Assembly (NCBI RefSeq): GCF_037975245.1
Contig: NC_092568.1
Coordinates: 38,094,501 to 38,158,500, forward strand
DNA: 64,000 nt
Direction: 5' to 3'
Source of the DNA: Apostichopus japonicus
Taxonomy: Eukaryota; Echinodermata; Holothuroidea; Aspidochirotida; Stichopodidae
A program made the position numbers and the translations under genes. Shown here in pieces: positions 36,293 through 49,749 of the stretch. Each line of letters starts with the position of its first letter. The first letter of the stretch is position 1. Below the pieces are notes generated by a model. The model worked only from the letters and a program-made list of their open reading frames with translations. It searched no databases and was not told the DNA's origin.

Positions 36293-36857
36293 GTGTCCTG
36301 TCATTGCAATCACAAGTTTTTCTCCAGCTCCCTTTAATTCGAGACAAGTGTATCATTAGGGCTATATATCATTCCGCATGCATGCACGCTGCACGAGTGT
36401 TCTCCCTCAGGAAAAGTGCCGAAAAGAAACAGGAGAACATCTTTCTTGATATGTTCTCAAACAAAATCTCTCGTTTTTTGTGGCTTGGATGTCGGAGTAC
36501 ACAAAGGGAAGTAAATGTGATGCAGAAATTAGGTCGATTGAGGCAATTTTAGACCACTTTAGGCTTCCCATGAGCAGCGTACGAACACTATGTTAAGAGG
36601 TTTGTTCACAAGTCGGACGAACGTAGCTAGCTTCAGACTCTCAGTACGGTGAGTGTGCGTGCGTGCGTCAGTCATCGGGGCAATCATATCCGGGCGTATA
36701 TGCTACCATATAGCTTCTCAAGTCATATAACACAATGTACATTGTTTAGTTTAATGGGATAAGTAACCATATAGGTGGTCTAGAGTTGAATATTCAACTT
36801 TGCAAAATAAGTCTCGGGGCGGGCGGGTATAAAAAGCTTAAATTTCATCTTTCTAAT

Positions 36858-36975
36858 GTCTACGACCATATCACGTTGAATATACCGGTTCTCGTCCGAT
36901 CACCGAAGTCAAGCAGCGTCGAGCCTAGTCAGTACTTGGATGGGTGACCGCCTGGGAATACTAGGTGCCGTAGAC
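36858..36975 (+). rRNA. 5S rRNA, copy 44
   Basis: Reads identical to copy 1. Last unit of the two-A spacer subtype; C12; unit 850 bp. Confidence 0.98.
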
Positions 36976-37707
36976 TTTTTCATTTTTCCTCACCCACAAC
37001 CGCACCCCTTTCTTTCTTTATTTCTTTGTCACTATTGTTTTATCCTGTCATTGTTATGAAAAGTTTTTCCCCCTCCCAACCCCCCCCCCCCACCACCACC
37101 ACCGTTGAAGACATTGACTTGCCATGATATACCACTATTGTTGTGTCCTGTCATTGCAATCACAAGTTTTTCTCCAGCTCCCTTTAATTCGAGACAAGTG
37201 TATCATTAGGGCTATATATCATTCCGCATGCATGCACGCTGCACGAGTGTTCTCCCTCAGGAAAAGTGCCGAAAAGAAACAGGAGAACATCTTTCTTGAT
37301 ATGTTCTCAAACAAAATCTCTCGTTTTTTGTGGCTTGGATGTCGGAGTACACAAAGGGAAGTAAATGTGATGCAGAAATTAGGTCGATTGAGGCAATTTT
37401 AGACCACTTTAGGCTTCCCATGAGCAGCGTACGAACACTATGTTAAGAGGTTTGTTCACAAGTCGGACGAACGTAGCTAGCTTCAGACTCTCAGTACGGT
37501 GAGTGTGCGTGCGTGCGTCAGTCATCGGGGCAATCATATCCGGGCGTATATGCTACCATATAGCTTCTCAAGTCATATAACACAATGTACATTGTTTAGT
37601 TTAATGGGATAAGTAACCATATAGGTGGTCTAGAGTTGAATATTCAACTTTGCAAAATAAGTCTCGGGGCGGGCGGGTATAAAAAGCTTAAATTTCATCT
37701 TTCTAAT

Positions 37708-37825
37708 GTCTACGACCATATCACGTTGAATATACCGGTTCTCGTCCGATCACCGAAGTCAAGCAGCGTCGAGCCTAGTCAGTACTTGGATGGGTGACCG
37801 CCTGGGAATACTAGGTGCCGTAGAC
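37708..37825 (+). rRNA. 5S rRNA, copy 45
   Basis: Reads identical to copy 1. First unit of the continuous three-A spacer block; C12; unit 851 bp. Confidence 0.98.
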
Positions 37826-38558
37826 TTTTTCATTTTTCCTCACCCACAACCGCACCCCTTTCTTTCTTTATTTCTTTGTCACTATTGTTTTATCCTGTCA
37901 TTGTTATGAAAAGTTTTTCCCCCTCCCAAACCCCCCCCCCCCACCACCACCACCGTTGAAGACATTGACTTGCCATGATATACCACTATTGTTGTGTCCT
38001 GTCATTGCAATCACAAGTTTTTCTCCAGCTCCCTTTAATTCGAGACAAGTGTATCATTAGGGCTATATATCATTCCGCATGCATGCACGCTGCACGAGTG
38101 TTCTCCCTCAGGAAAAGTGCCGAAAAGAAACAGGAGAACATCTTTCTTGATATGTTCTCAAACAAAATCTCTCGTTTTTTGTGGCTTGGATGTCGGAGTA
38201 CACAAAGGGAAGTAAATGTGATGCAGAAATTAGGTCGATTGAGGCAATTTTAGACCACTTTAGGCTTCCCATGAGCAGCGTACGAACACTATGTTAAGAG
38301 GTTTGTTCACAAGTCGGACGAACGTAGCTAGCTTCAGACTCTCAGTACGGTGAGTGTGCGTGCGTGCGTCAGTCATCGGGGCAATCATATCCGGGCGTAT
38401 ATGCTACCATATAGCTTCTCAAGTCATATAACACAATGTACATTGTTTAGTTTAATGGGATAAGTAACCATATAGGTGGTCTAGAGTTGAATATTCAACT
38501 TTGCAAAATAAGTCTCGGGGCGGGCGGGTATAAAAAGCTTAAATTTCATCTTTCTAAT

Positions 38559-38676
38559 GTCTACGACCATATCACGTTGAATATACCGGTTCTCGTCCGA
38601 TCACCGAAGTCAAGCAGCGTCGAGCCTAGTCAGTACTTGGATGGGTGACCGCCTGGGAATACTAGGTGCCGTAGAC
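38559..38676 (+). rRNA. 5S rRNA, copy 46
   Basis: Reads identical to copy 1. Three-A spacer, C12; unit 851 bp. Confidence 0.98.
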
Positions 38677-39409
38677 TTTTTCATTTTTCCTCACCCACAA
38701 CCGCACCCCTTTCTTTCTTTATTTCTTTGTCACTATTGTTTTATCCTGTCATTGTTATGAAAAGTTTTTCCCCCTCCCAAACCCCCCCCCCCCACCACCA
38801 CCACCGTTGAAGACATTGACTTGCCATGATATACCACTATTGTTGTGTCCTGTCATTGCAATCACAAGTTTTTCTCCAGCTCCCTTTAATTCGAGACAAG
38901 TGTATCATTAGGGCTATATATCATTCCGCATGCATGCACGCTGCACGAGTGTTCTCCCTCAGGAAAAGTGCCGAAAAGAAACAGGAGAACATCTTTCTTG
39001 ATATGTTCTCAAACAAAATCTCTCGTTTTTTGTGGCTTGGATGTCGGAGTACACAAAGGGAAGTAAATGTGATGCAGAAATTAGGTCGATTGAGGCAATT
39101 TTAGACCACTTTAGGCTTCCCATGAGCAGCGTACGAACACTATGTTAAGAGGTTTGTTCACAAGTCGGACGAACGTAGCTAGCTTCAGACTCTCAGTACG
39201 GTGAGTGTGCGTGCGTGCGTCAGTCATCGGGGCAATCATATCCGGGCGTATATGCTACCATATAGCTTCTCAAGTCATATAACACAATGTACATTGTTTA
39301 GTTTAATGGGATAAGTAACCATATAGGTGGTCTAGAGTTGAATATTCAACTTTGCAAAATAAGTCTCGGGGCGGGCGGGTATAAAAAGCTTAAATTTCAT
39401 CTTTCTAAT

Positions 39410-39527
39410 GTCTACGACCATATCACGTTGAATATACCGGTTCTCGTCCGATCACCGAAGTCAAGCAGCGTCGAGCCTAGTCAGTACTTGGATGGGTGAC
39501 CGCCTGGGAATACTAGGTGCCGTAGAC
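39410..39527 (+). rRNA. 5S rRNA, copy 47
   Basis: Reads identical to copy 1. Three-A spacer, C14; unit 853 bp. Confidence 0.98.
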
Positions 39528-40262
39528 TTTTTCATTTTTCCTCACCCACAACCGCACCCCTTTCTTTCTTTATTTCTTTGTCACTATTGTTTTATCCTGT
39601 CATTGTTATGAAAAGTTTTTCCCCCTCCCAAACCCCCCCCCCCCCCACCACCACCACCGTTGAAGACATTGACTTGCCATGATATACCACTATTGTTGTG
39701 TCCTGTCATTGCAATCACAAGTTTTTCTCCAGCTCCCTTTAATTCGAGACAAGTGTATCATTAGGGCTATATATCATTCCGCATGCATGCACGCTGCACG
39801 AGTGTTCTCCCTCAGGAAAAGTGCCGAAAAGAAACAGGAGAACATCTTTCTTGATATGTTCTCAAACAAAATCTCTCGTTTTTTGTGGCTTGGATGTCGG
39901 AGTACACAAAGGGAAGTAAATGTGATGCAGAAATTAGGTCGATTGAGGCAATTTTAGACCACTTTAGGCTTCCCATGAGCAGCGTACGAACACTATGTTA
40001 AGAGGTTTGTTCACAAGTCGGACGAACGTAGCTAGCTTCAGACTCTCAGTACGGTGAGTGTGCGTGCGTGCGTCAGTCATCGGGGCAATCATATCCGGGC
40101 GTATATGCTACCATATAGCTTCTCAAGTCATATAACACAATGTACATTGTTTAGTTTAATGGGATAAGTAACCATATAGGTGGTCTAGAGTTGAATATTC
40201 AACTTTGCAAAATAAGTCTCGGGGCGGGCGGGTATAAAAAGCTTAAATTTCATCTTTCTAAT

Positions 40263-40380
40263 GTCTACGACCATATCACGTTGAATATACCGGTTCTCGT
40301 CCGATCACCGAAGTCAAGCAGCGTCGAGCCTAGTCAGTACTTGGATGGGTGACCGCCTGGGAATACTAGGTGCCGTAGAC
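40263..40380 (+). rRNA. 5S rRNA, copy 48
   Basis: Reads identical to copy 1. Three-A spacer, C12; unit 851 bp. Confidence 0.98.
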
Positions 40381-41113
40381 TTTTTCATTTTTCCTCACCC
40401 ACAACCGCACCCCTTTCTTTCTTTATTTCTTTGTCACTATTGTTTTATCCTGTCATTGTTATGAAAAGTTTTTCCCCCTCCCAAACCCCCCCCCCCCACC
40501 ACCACCACCGTTGAAGACATTGACTTGCCATGATATACCACTATTGTTGTGTCCTGTCATTGCAATCACAAGTTTTTCTCCAGCTCCCTTTAATTCGAGA
40601 CAAGTGTATCATTAGGGCTATATATCATTCCGCATGCATGCACGCTGCACGAGTGTTCTCCCTCAGGAAAAGTGCCGAAAAGAAACAGGAGAACATCTTT
40701 CTTGATATGTTCTCAAACAAAATCTCTCGTTTTTTGTGGCTTGGATGTCGGAGTACACAAAGGGAAGTAAATGTGATGCAGAAATTAGGTCGATTGAGGC
40801 AATTTTAGACCACTTTAGGCTTCCCATGAGCAGCGTACGAACACTATGTTAAGAGGTTTGTTCACAAGTCGGACGAACGTAGCTAGCTTCAGACTCTCAG
40901 TACGGTGAGTGTGCGTGCGTGCGTCAGTCATCGGGGCAATCATATCCGGGCGTATATGCTACCATATAGCTTCTCAAGTCATATAACACAATGTACATTG
41001 TTTAGTTTAATGGGATAAGTAACCATATAGGTGGTCTAGAGTTGAATATTCAACTTTGCAAAATAAGTCTCGGGGCGGGCGGGTATAAAAAGCTTAAATT
41101 TCATCTTTCTAAT

Positions 41114-41231
41114 GTCTACGACCATATCACGTTGAATATACCGGTTCTCGTCCGATCACCGAAGTCAAGCAGCGTCGAGCCTAGTCAGTACTTGGATGGG
41201 TGACCGCCTGGGAATACTAGGTGCCGTAGAC
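41114..41231 (+). rRNA. 5S rRNA, copy 49
   Basis: Reads identical to copy 1. Three-A spacer, C14; unit 853 bp. Confidence 0.98.
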
Positions 41232-41966
41232 TTTTTCATTTTTCCTCACCCACAACCGCACCCCTTTCTTTCTTTATTTCTTTGTCACTATTGTTTTATC
41301 CTGTCATTGTTATGAAAAGTTTTTCCCCCTCCCAAACCCCCCCCCCCCCCACCACCACCACCGTTGAAGACATTGACTTGCCATGATATACCACTATTGT
41401 TGTGTCCTGTCATTGCAATCACAAGTTTTTCTCCAGCTCCCTTTAATTCGAGACAAGTGTATCATTAGGGCTATATATCATTCCGCATGCATGCACGCTG
41501 CACGAGTGTTCTCCCTCAGGAAAAGTGCCGAAAAGAAACAGGAGAACATCTTTCTTGATATGTTCTCAAACAAAATCTCTCGTTTTTTGTGGCTTGGATG
41601 TCGGAGTACACAAAGGGAAGTAAATGTGATGCAGAAATTAGGTCGATTGAGGCAATTTTAGACCACTTTAGGCTTCCCATGAGCAGCGTACGAACACTAT
41701 GTTAAGAGGTTTGTTCACAAGTCGGACGAACGTAGCTAGCTTCAGACTCTCAGTACGGTGAGTGTGCGTGCGTGCGTCAGTCATCGGGGCAATCATATCC
41801 GGGCGTATATGCTACCATATAGCTTCTCAAGTCATATAACACAATGTACATTGTTTAGTTTAATGGGATAAGTAACCATATAGGTGGTCTAGAGTTGAAT
41901 ATTCAACTTTGCAAAATAAGTCTCGGGGCGGGCGGGTATAAAAAGCTTAAATTTCATCTTTCTAAT

Positions 41967-42084
41967 GTCTACGACCATATCACGTTGAATATACCGGTTC
42001 TCGTCCGATCACCGAAGTCAAGCAGCGTCGAGCCTAGTCAGTACTTGGATGGGTGACCGCCTGGGAATACTAGGTGCCGTAGAC
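41967..42084 (+). rRNA. 5S rRNA, copy 50
   Basis: Reads identical to copy 1. Three-A spacer, C13; unit 852 bp. Confidence 0.98.
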
Positions 42085-42818
42085 TTTTTCATTTTTCCTC
42101 ACCCACAACCGCACCCCTTTCTTTCTTTATTTCTTTGTCACTATTGTTTTATCCTGTCATTGTTATGAAAAGTTTTTCCCCCTCCCAAACCCCCCCCCCC
42201 CCACCACCACCACCGTTGAAGACATTGACTTGCCATGATATACCACTATTGTTGTGTCCTGTCATTGCAATCACAAGTTTTTCTCCAGCTCCCTTTAATT
42301 CGAGACAAGTGTATCATTAGGGCTATATATCATTCCGCATGCATGCACGCTGCACGAGTGTTCTCCCTCAGGAAAAGTGCCGAAAAGAAACAGGAGAACA
42401 TCTTTCTTGATATGTTCTCAAACAAAATCTCTCGTTTTTTGTGGCTTGGATGTCGGAGTACACAAAGGGAAGTAAATGTGATGCAGAAATTAGGTCGATT
42501 GAGGCAATTTTAGACCACTTTAGGCTTCCCATGAGCAGCGTACGAACACTATGTTAAGAGGTTTGTTCACAAGTCGGACGAACGTAGCTAGCTTCAGACT
42601 CTCAGTACGGTGAGTGTGCGTGCGTGCGTCAGTCATCGGGGCAATCATATCCGGGCGTATATGCTACCATATAGCTTCTCAAGTCATATAACACAATGTA
42701 CATTGTTTAGTTTAATGGGATAAGTAACCATATAGGTGGTCTAGAGTTGAATATTCAACTTTGCAAAATAAGTCTCGGGGCGGGCGGGTATAAAAAGCTT
42801 AAATTTCATCTTTCTAAT

Positions 42819-42936
42819 GTCTACGACCATATCACGTTGAATATACCGGTTCTCGTCCGATCACCGAAGTCAAGCAGCGTCGAGCCTAGTCAGTACTTGG
42901 ATGGGTGACCGCCTGGGAATACTAGGTGCCGTAGAC
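42819..42936 (+). rRNA. 5S rRNA, copy 51
   Basis: Reads identical to copy 1. Three-A spacer, C13; unit 852 bp. Confidence 0.98.
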
Positions 42937-43670
42937 TTTTTCATTTTTCCTCACCCACAACCGCACCCCTTTCTTTCTTTATTTCTTTGTCACTATTGTT
43001 TTATCCTGTCATTGTTATGAAAAGTTTTTCCCCCTCCCAAACCCCCCCCCCCCCACCACCACCACCGTTGAAGACATTGACTTGCCATGATATACCACTA
43101 TTGTTGTGTCCTGTCATTGCAATCACAAGTTTTTCTCCAGCTCCCTTTAATTCGAGACAAGTGTATCATTAGGGCTATATATCATTCCGCATGCATGCAC
43201 GCTGCACGAGTGTTCTCCCTCAGGAAAAGTGCCGAAAAGAAACAGGAGAACATCTTTCTTGATATGTTCTCAAACAAAATCTCTCGTTTTTTGTGGCTTG
43301 GATGTCGGAGTACACAAAGGGAAGTAAATGTGATGCAGAAATTAGGTCGATTGAGGCAATTTTAGACCACTTTAGGCTTCCCATGAGCAGCGTACGAACA
43401 CTATGTTAAGAGGTTTGTTCACAAGTCGGACGAACGTAGCTAGCTTCAGACTCTCAGTACGGTGAGTGTGCGTGCGTGCGTCAGTCATCGGGGCAATCAT
43501 ATCCGGGCGTATATGCTACCATATAGCTTCTCAAGTCATATAACACAATGTACATTGTTTAGTTTAATGGGATAAGTAACCATATAGGTGGTCTAGAGTT
43601 GAATATTCAACTTTGCAAAATAAGTCTCGGGGCGGGCGGGTATAAAAAGCTTAAATTTCATCTTTCTAAT

Positions 43671-43788
43671 GTCTACGACCATATCACGTTGAATATACCG
43701 GTTCTCGTCCGATCACCGAAGTCAAGCAGCGTCGAGCCTAGTCAGTACTTGGATGGGTGACCGCCTGGGAATACTAGGTGCCGTAGAC
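43671..43788 (+). rRNA. 5S rRNA, copy 52
   Basis: Reads identical to copy 1. Three-A spacer, C12; unit 851 bp. Confidence 0.98.
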
Positions 43789-44521
43789 TTTTTCATTTTT
43801 CCTCACCCACAACCGCACCCCTTTCTTTCTTTATTTCTTTGTCACTATTGTTTTATCCTGTCATTGTTATGAAAAGTTTTTCCCCCTCCCAAACCCCCCC
43901 CCCCCACCACCACCACCGTTGAAGACATTGACTTGCCATGATATACCACTATTGTTGTGTCCTGTCATTGCAATCACAAGTTTTTCTCCAGCTCCCTTTA
44001 ATTCGAGACAAGTGTATCATTAGGGCTATATATCATTCCGCATGCATGCACGCTGCACGAGTGTTCTCCCTCAGGAAAAGTGCCGAAAAGAAACAGGAGA
44101 ACATCTTTCTTGATATGTTCTCAAACAAAATCTCTCGTTTTTTGTGGCTTGGATGTCGGAGTACACAAAGGGAAGTAAATGTGATGCAGAAATTAGGTCG
44201 ATTGAGGCAATTTTAGACCACTTTAGGCTTCCCATGAGCAGCGTACGAACACTATGTTAAGAGGTTTGTTCACAAGTCGGACGAACGTAGCTAGCTTCAG
44301 ACTCTCAGTACGGTGAGTGTGCGTGCGTGCGTCAGTCATCGGGGCAATCATATCCGGGCGTATATGCTACCATATAGCTTCTCAAGTCATATAACACAAT
44401 GTACATTGTTTAGTTTAATGGGATAAGTAACCATATAGGTGGTCTAGAGTTGAATATTCAACTTTGCAAAATAAGTCTCGGGGCGGGCGGGTATAAAAAG
44501 CTTAAATTTCATCTTTCTAAT

Positions 44522-44639
44522 GTCTACGACCATATCACGTTGAATATACCGGTTCTCGTCCGATCACCGAAGTCAAGCAGCGTCGAGCCTAGTCAGTACT
44601 TGGATGGGTGACCGCCTGGGAATACTAGGTGCCGTAGAC
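44522..44639 (+). rRNA. 5S rRNA, copy 53
   Basis: Reads identical to copy 1. Three-A spacer, C13; unit 852 bp. Confidence 0.98.
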
Positions 44640-45373
44640 TTTTTCATTTTTCCTCACCCACAACCGCACCCCTTTCTTTCTTTATTTCTTTGTCACTATT
44701 GTTTTATCCTGTCATTGTTATGAAAAGTTTTTCCCCCTCCCAAACCCCCCCCCCCCCACCACCACCACCGTTGAAGACATTGACTTGCCATGATATACCA
44801 CTATTGTTGTGTCCTGTCATTGCAATCACAAGTTTTTCTCCAGCTCCCTTTAATTCGAGACAAGTGTATCATTAGGGCTATATATCATTCCGCATGCATG
44901 CACGCTGCACGAGTGTTCTCCCTCAGGAAAAGTGCCGAAAAGAAACAGGAGAACATCTTTCTTGATATGTTCTCAAACAAAATCTCTCGTTTTTTGTGGC
45001 TTGGATGTCGGAGTACACAAAGGGAAGTAAATGTGATGCAGAAATTAGGTCGATTGAGGCAATTTTAGACCACTTTAGGCTTCCCATGAGCAGCGTACGA
45101 ACACTATGTTAAGAGGTTTGTTCACAAGTCGGACGAACGTAGCTAGCTTCAGACTCTCAGTACGGTGAGTGTGCGTGCGTGCGTCAGTCATCGGGGCAAT
45201 CATATCCGGGCGTATATGCTACCATATAGCTTCTCAAGTCATATAACACAATGTACATTGTTTAGTTTAATGGGATAAGTAACCATATAGGTGGTCTAGA
45301 GTTGAATATTCAACTTTGCAAAATAAGTCTCGGGGCGGGCGGGTATAAAAAGCTTAAATTTCATCTTTCTAAT

Positions 45374-45491
45374 GTCTACGACCATATCACGTTGAATATA
45401 CCGGTTCTCGTCCGATCACCGAAGTCAAGCAGCGTCGAGCCTAGTCAGTACTTGGATGGGTGACCGCCTGGGAATACTAGGTGCCGTAGAC
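45374..45491 (+). rRNA. 5S rRNA, copy 54
   Basis: Reads identical to copy 1. Three-A spacer, C12; unit 851 bp. Confidence 0.98.
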
Positions 45492-46224
45492 TTTTTCATT
45501 TTTCCTCACCCACAACCGCACCCCTTTCTTTCTTTATTTCTTTGTCACTATTGTTTTATCCTGTCATTGTTATGAAAAGTTTTTCCCCCTCCCAAACCCC
45601 CCCCCCCCACCACCACCACCGTTGAAGACATTGACTTGCCATGATATACCACTATTGTTGTGTCCTGTCATTGCAATCACAAGTTTTTCTCCAGCTCCCT
45701 TTAATTCGAGACAAGTGTATCATTAGGGCTATATATCATTCCGCATGCATGCACGCTGCACGAGTGTTCTCCCTCAGGAAAAGTGCCGAAAAGAAACAGG
45801 AGAACATCTTTCTTGATATGTTCTCAAACAAAATCTCTCGTTTTTTGTGGCTTGGATGTCGGAGTACACAAAGGGAAGTAAATGTGATGCAGAAATTAGG
45901 TCGATTGAGGCAATTTTAGACCACTTTAGGCTTCCCATGAGCAGCGTACGAACACTATGTTAAGAGGTTTGTTCACAAGTCGGACGAACGTAGCTAGCTT
46001 CAGACTCTCAGTACGGTGAGTGTGCGTGCGTGCGTCAGTCATCGGGGCAATCATATCCGGGCGTATATGCTACCATATAGCTTCTCAAGTCATATAACAC
46101 AATGTACATTGTTTAGTTTAATGGGATAAGTAACCATATAGGTGGTCTAGAGTTGAATATTCAACTTTGCAAAATAAGTCTCGGGGCGGGCGGGTATAAA
46201 AAGCTTAAATTTCATCTTTCTAAT

Positions 46225-46342
46225 GTCTACGACCATATCACGTTGAATATACCGGTTCTCGTCCGATCACCGAAGTCAAGCAGCGTCGAGCCTAGTCAGT
46301 ACTTGGATGGGTGACCGCCTGGGAATACTAGGTGCCGTAGAC
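46225..46342 (+). rRNA. 5S rRNA, copy 55
   Basis: Reads identical to copy 1. Three-A spacer, C13; unit 852 bp. Confidence 0.98.
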
Positions 46343-47076
46343 TTTTTCATTTTTCCTCACCCACAACCGCACCCCTTTCTTTCTTTATTTCTTTGTCACT
46401 ATTGTTTTATCCTGTCATTGTTATGAAAAGTTTTTCCCCCTCCCAAACCCCCCCCCCCCCACCACCACCACCGTTGAAGACATTGACTTGCCATGATATA
46501 CCACTATTGTTGTGTCCTGTCATTGCAATCACAAGTTTTTCTCCAGCTCCCTTTAATTCGAGACAAGTGTATCATTAGGGCTATATATCATTCCGCATGC
46601 ATGCACGCTGCACGAGTGTTCTCCCTCAGGAAAAGTGCCGAAAAGAAACAGGAGAACATCTTTCTTGATATGTTCTCAAACAAAATCTCTCGTTTTTTGT
46701 GGCTTGGATGTCGGAGTACACAAAGGGAAGTAAATGTGATGCAGAAATTAGGTCGATTGAGGCAATTTTAGACCACTTTAGGCTTCCCATGAGCAGCGTA
46801 CGAACACTATGTTAAGAGGTTTGTTCACAAGTCGGACGAACGTAGCTAGCTTCAGACTCTCAGTACGGTGAGTGTGCGTGCGTGCGTCAGTCATCGGGGC
46901 AATCATATCCGGGCGTATATGCTACCATATAGCTTCTCAAGTCATATAACACAATGTACATTGTTTAGTTTAATGGGATAAGTAACCATATAGGTGGTCT
47001 AGAGTTGAATATTCAACTTTGCAAAATAAGTCTCGGGGCGGGCGGGTATAAAAAGCTTAAATTTCATCTTTCTAAT

Positions 47077-47194
47077 GTCTACGACCATATCACGTTGAAT
47101 ATACCGGTTCTCGTCCGATCACCGAAGTCAAGCAGCGTCGAGCCTAGTCAGTACTTGGATGGGTGACCGCCTGGGAATACTAGGTGCCGTAGAC
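47077..47194 (+). rRNA. 5S rRNA, copy 56
   Basis: Reads identical to copy 1. Three-A spacer, C13; unit 852 bp. Confidence 0.98.
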
Positions 47195-47928
47195 TTTTTC
47201 ATTTTTCCTCACCCACAACCGCACCCCTTTCTTTCTTTATTTCTTTGTCACTATTGTTTTATCCTGTCATTGTTATGAAAAGTTTTTCCCCCTCCCAAAC
47301 CCCCCCCCCCCCACCACCACCACCGTTGAAGACATTGACTTGCCATGATATACCACTATTGTTGTGTCCTGTCATTGCAATCACAAGTTTTTCTCCAGCT
47401 CCCTTTAATTCGAGACAAGTGTATCATTAGGGCTATATATCATTCCGCATGCATGCACGCTGCACGAGTGTTCTCCCTCAGGAAAAGTGCCGAAAAGAAA
47501 CAGGAGAACATCTTTCTTGATATGTTCTCAAACAAAATCTCTCGTTTTTTGTGGCTTGGATGTCGGAGTACACAAAGGGAAGTAAATGTGATGCAGAAAT
47601 TAGGTCGATTGAGGCAATTTTAGACCACTTTAGGCTTCCCATGAGCAGCGTACGAACACTATGTTAAGAGGTTTGTTCACAAGTCGGACGAACGTAGCTA
47701 GCTTCAGACTCTCAGTACGGTGAGTGTGCGTGCGTGCGTCAGTCATCGGGGCAATCATATCCGGGCGTATATGCTACCATATAGCTTCTCAAGTCATATA
47801 ACACAATGTACATTGTTTAGTTTAATGGGATAAGTAACCATATAGGTGGTCTAGAGTTGAATATTCAACTTTGCAAAATAAGTCTCGGGGCGGGCGGGTA
47901 TAAAAAGCTTAAATTTCATCTTTCTAAT

Positions 47929-48046
47929 GTCTACGACCATATCACGTTGAATATACCGGTTCTCGTCCGATCACCGAAGTCAAGCAGCGTCGAGCCTAGT
48001 CAGTACTTGGATGGGTGACCGCCTGGGAATACTAGGTGCCGTAGAC
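47929..48046 (+). rRNA. 5S rRNA, copy 57
   Basis: Reads identical to copy 1. Three-A spacer, C12; unit 851 bp. Confidence 0.98.
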
Positions 48047-48779
48047 TTTTTCATTTTTCCTCACCCACAACCGCACCCCTTTCTTTCTTTATTTCTTTGT
48101 CACTATTGTTTTATCCTGTCATTGTTATGAAAAGTTTTTCCCCCTCCCAAACCCCCCCCCCCCACCACCACCACCGTTGAAGACATTGACTTGCCATGAT
48201 ATACCACTATTGTTGTGTCCTGTCATTGCAATCACAAGTTTTTCTCCAGCTCCCTTTAATTCGAGACAAGTGTATCATTAGGGCTATATATCATTCCGCA
48301 TGCATGCACGCTGCACGAGTGTTCTCCCTCAGGAAAAGTGCCGAAAAGAAACAGGAGAACATCTTTCTTGATATGTTCTCAAACAAAATCTCTCGTTTTT
48401 TGTGGCTTGGATGTCGGAGTACACAAAGGGAAGTAAATGTGATGCAGAAATTAGGTCGATTGAGGCAATTTTAGACCACTTTAGGCTTCCCATGAGCAGC
48501 GTACGAACACTATGTTAAGAGGTTTGTTCACAAGTCGGACGAACGTAGCTAGCTTCAGACTCTCAGTACGGTGAGTGTGCGTGCGTGCGTCAGTCATCGG
48601 GGCAATCATATCCGGGCGTATATGCTACCATATAGCTTCTCAAGTCATATAACACAATGTACATTGTTTAGTTTAATGGGATAAGTAACCATATAGGTGG
48701 TCTAGAGTTGAATATTCAACTTTGCAAAATAAGTCTCGGGGCGGGCGGGTATAAAAAGCTTAAATTTCATCTTTCTAAT

Positions 48780-48897
48780 GTCTACGACCATATCACGTTG
48801 AATATACCGGTTCTCGTCCGATCACCGAAGTCAAGCAGCGTCGAGCCTAGTCAGTACTTGGATGGGTGACCGCCTGGGAATACTAGGTGCCGTAGAC
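48780..48897 (+). rRNA. 5S rRNA, copy 58
   Basis: Reads identical to copy 1. Three-A spacer, C13; unit 852 bp. Confidence 0.98.
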
Positions 48898-49631
48898 TTT
48901 TTCATTTTTCCTCACCCACAACCGCACCCCTTTCTTTCTTTATTTCTTTGTCACTATTGTTTTATCCTGTCATTGTTATGAAAAGTTTTTCCCCCTCCCA
49001 AACCCCCCCCCCCCCACCACCACCACCGTTGAAGACATTGACTTGCCATGATATACCACTATTGTTGTGTCCTGTCATTGCAATCACAAGTTTTTCTCCA
49101 GCTCCCTTTAATTCGAGACAAGTGTATCATTAGGGCTATATATCATTCCGCATGCATGCACGCTGCACGAGTGTTCTCCCTCAGGAAAAGTGCCGAAAAG
49201 AAACAGGAGAACATCTTTCTTGATATGTTCTCAAACAAAATCTCTCGTTTTTTGTGGCTTGGATGTCGGAGTACACAAAGGGAAGTAAATGTGATGCAGA
49301 AATTAGGTCGATTGAGGCAATTTTAGACCACTTTAGGCTTCCCATGAGCAGCGTACGAACACTATGTTAAGAGGTTTGTTCACAAGTCGGACGAACGTAG
49401 CTAGCTTCAGACTCTCAGTACGGTGAGTGTGCGTGCGTGCGTCAGTCATCGGGGCAATCATATCCGGGCGTATATGCTACCATATAGCTTCTCAAGTCAT
49501 ATAACACAATGTACATTGTTTAGTTTAATGGGATAAGTAACCATATAGGTGGTCTAGAGTTGAATATTCAACTTTGCAAAATAAGTCTCGGGGCGGGCGG
49601 GTATAAAAAGCTTAAATTTCATCTTTCTAAT

Positions 49632-49749
49632 GTCTACGACCATATCACGTTGAATATACCGGTTCTCGTCCGATCACCGAAGTCAAGCAGCGTCGAGCCT
49701 AGTCAGTACTTGGATGGGTGACCGCCTGGGAATACTAGGTGCCGTAGAC
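49632..49749 (+). rRNA. 5S rRNA, copy 59
   Basis: Reads identical to copy 1. The spacer has one extra T near 49840, before the C tract; C13; unit 853 bp. Confidence 0.98.
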
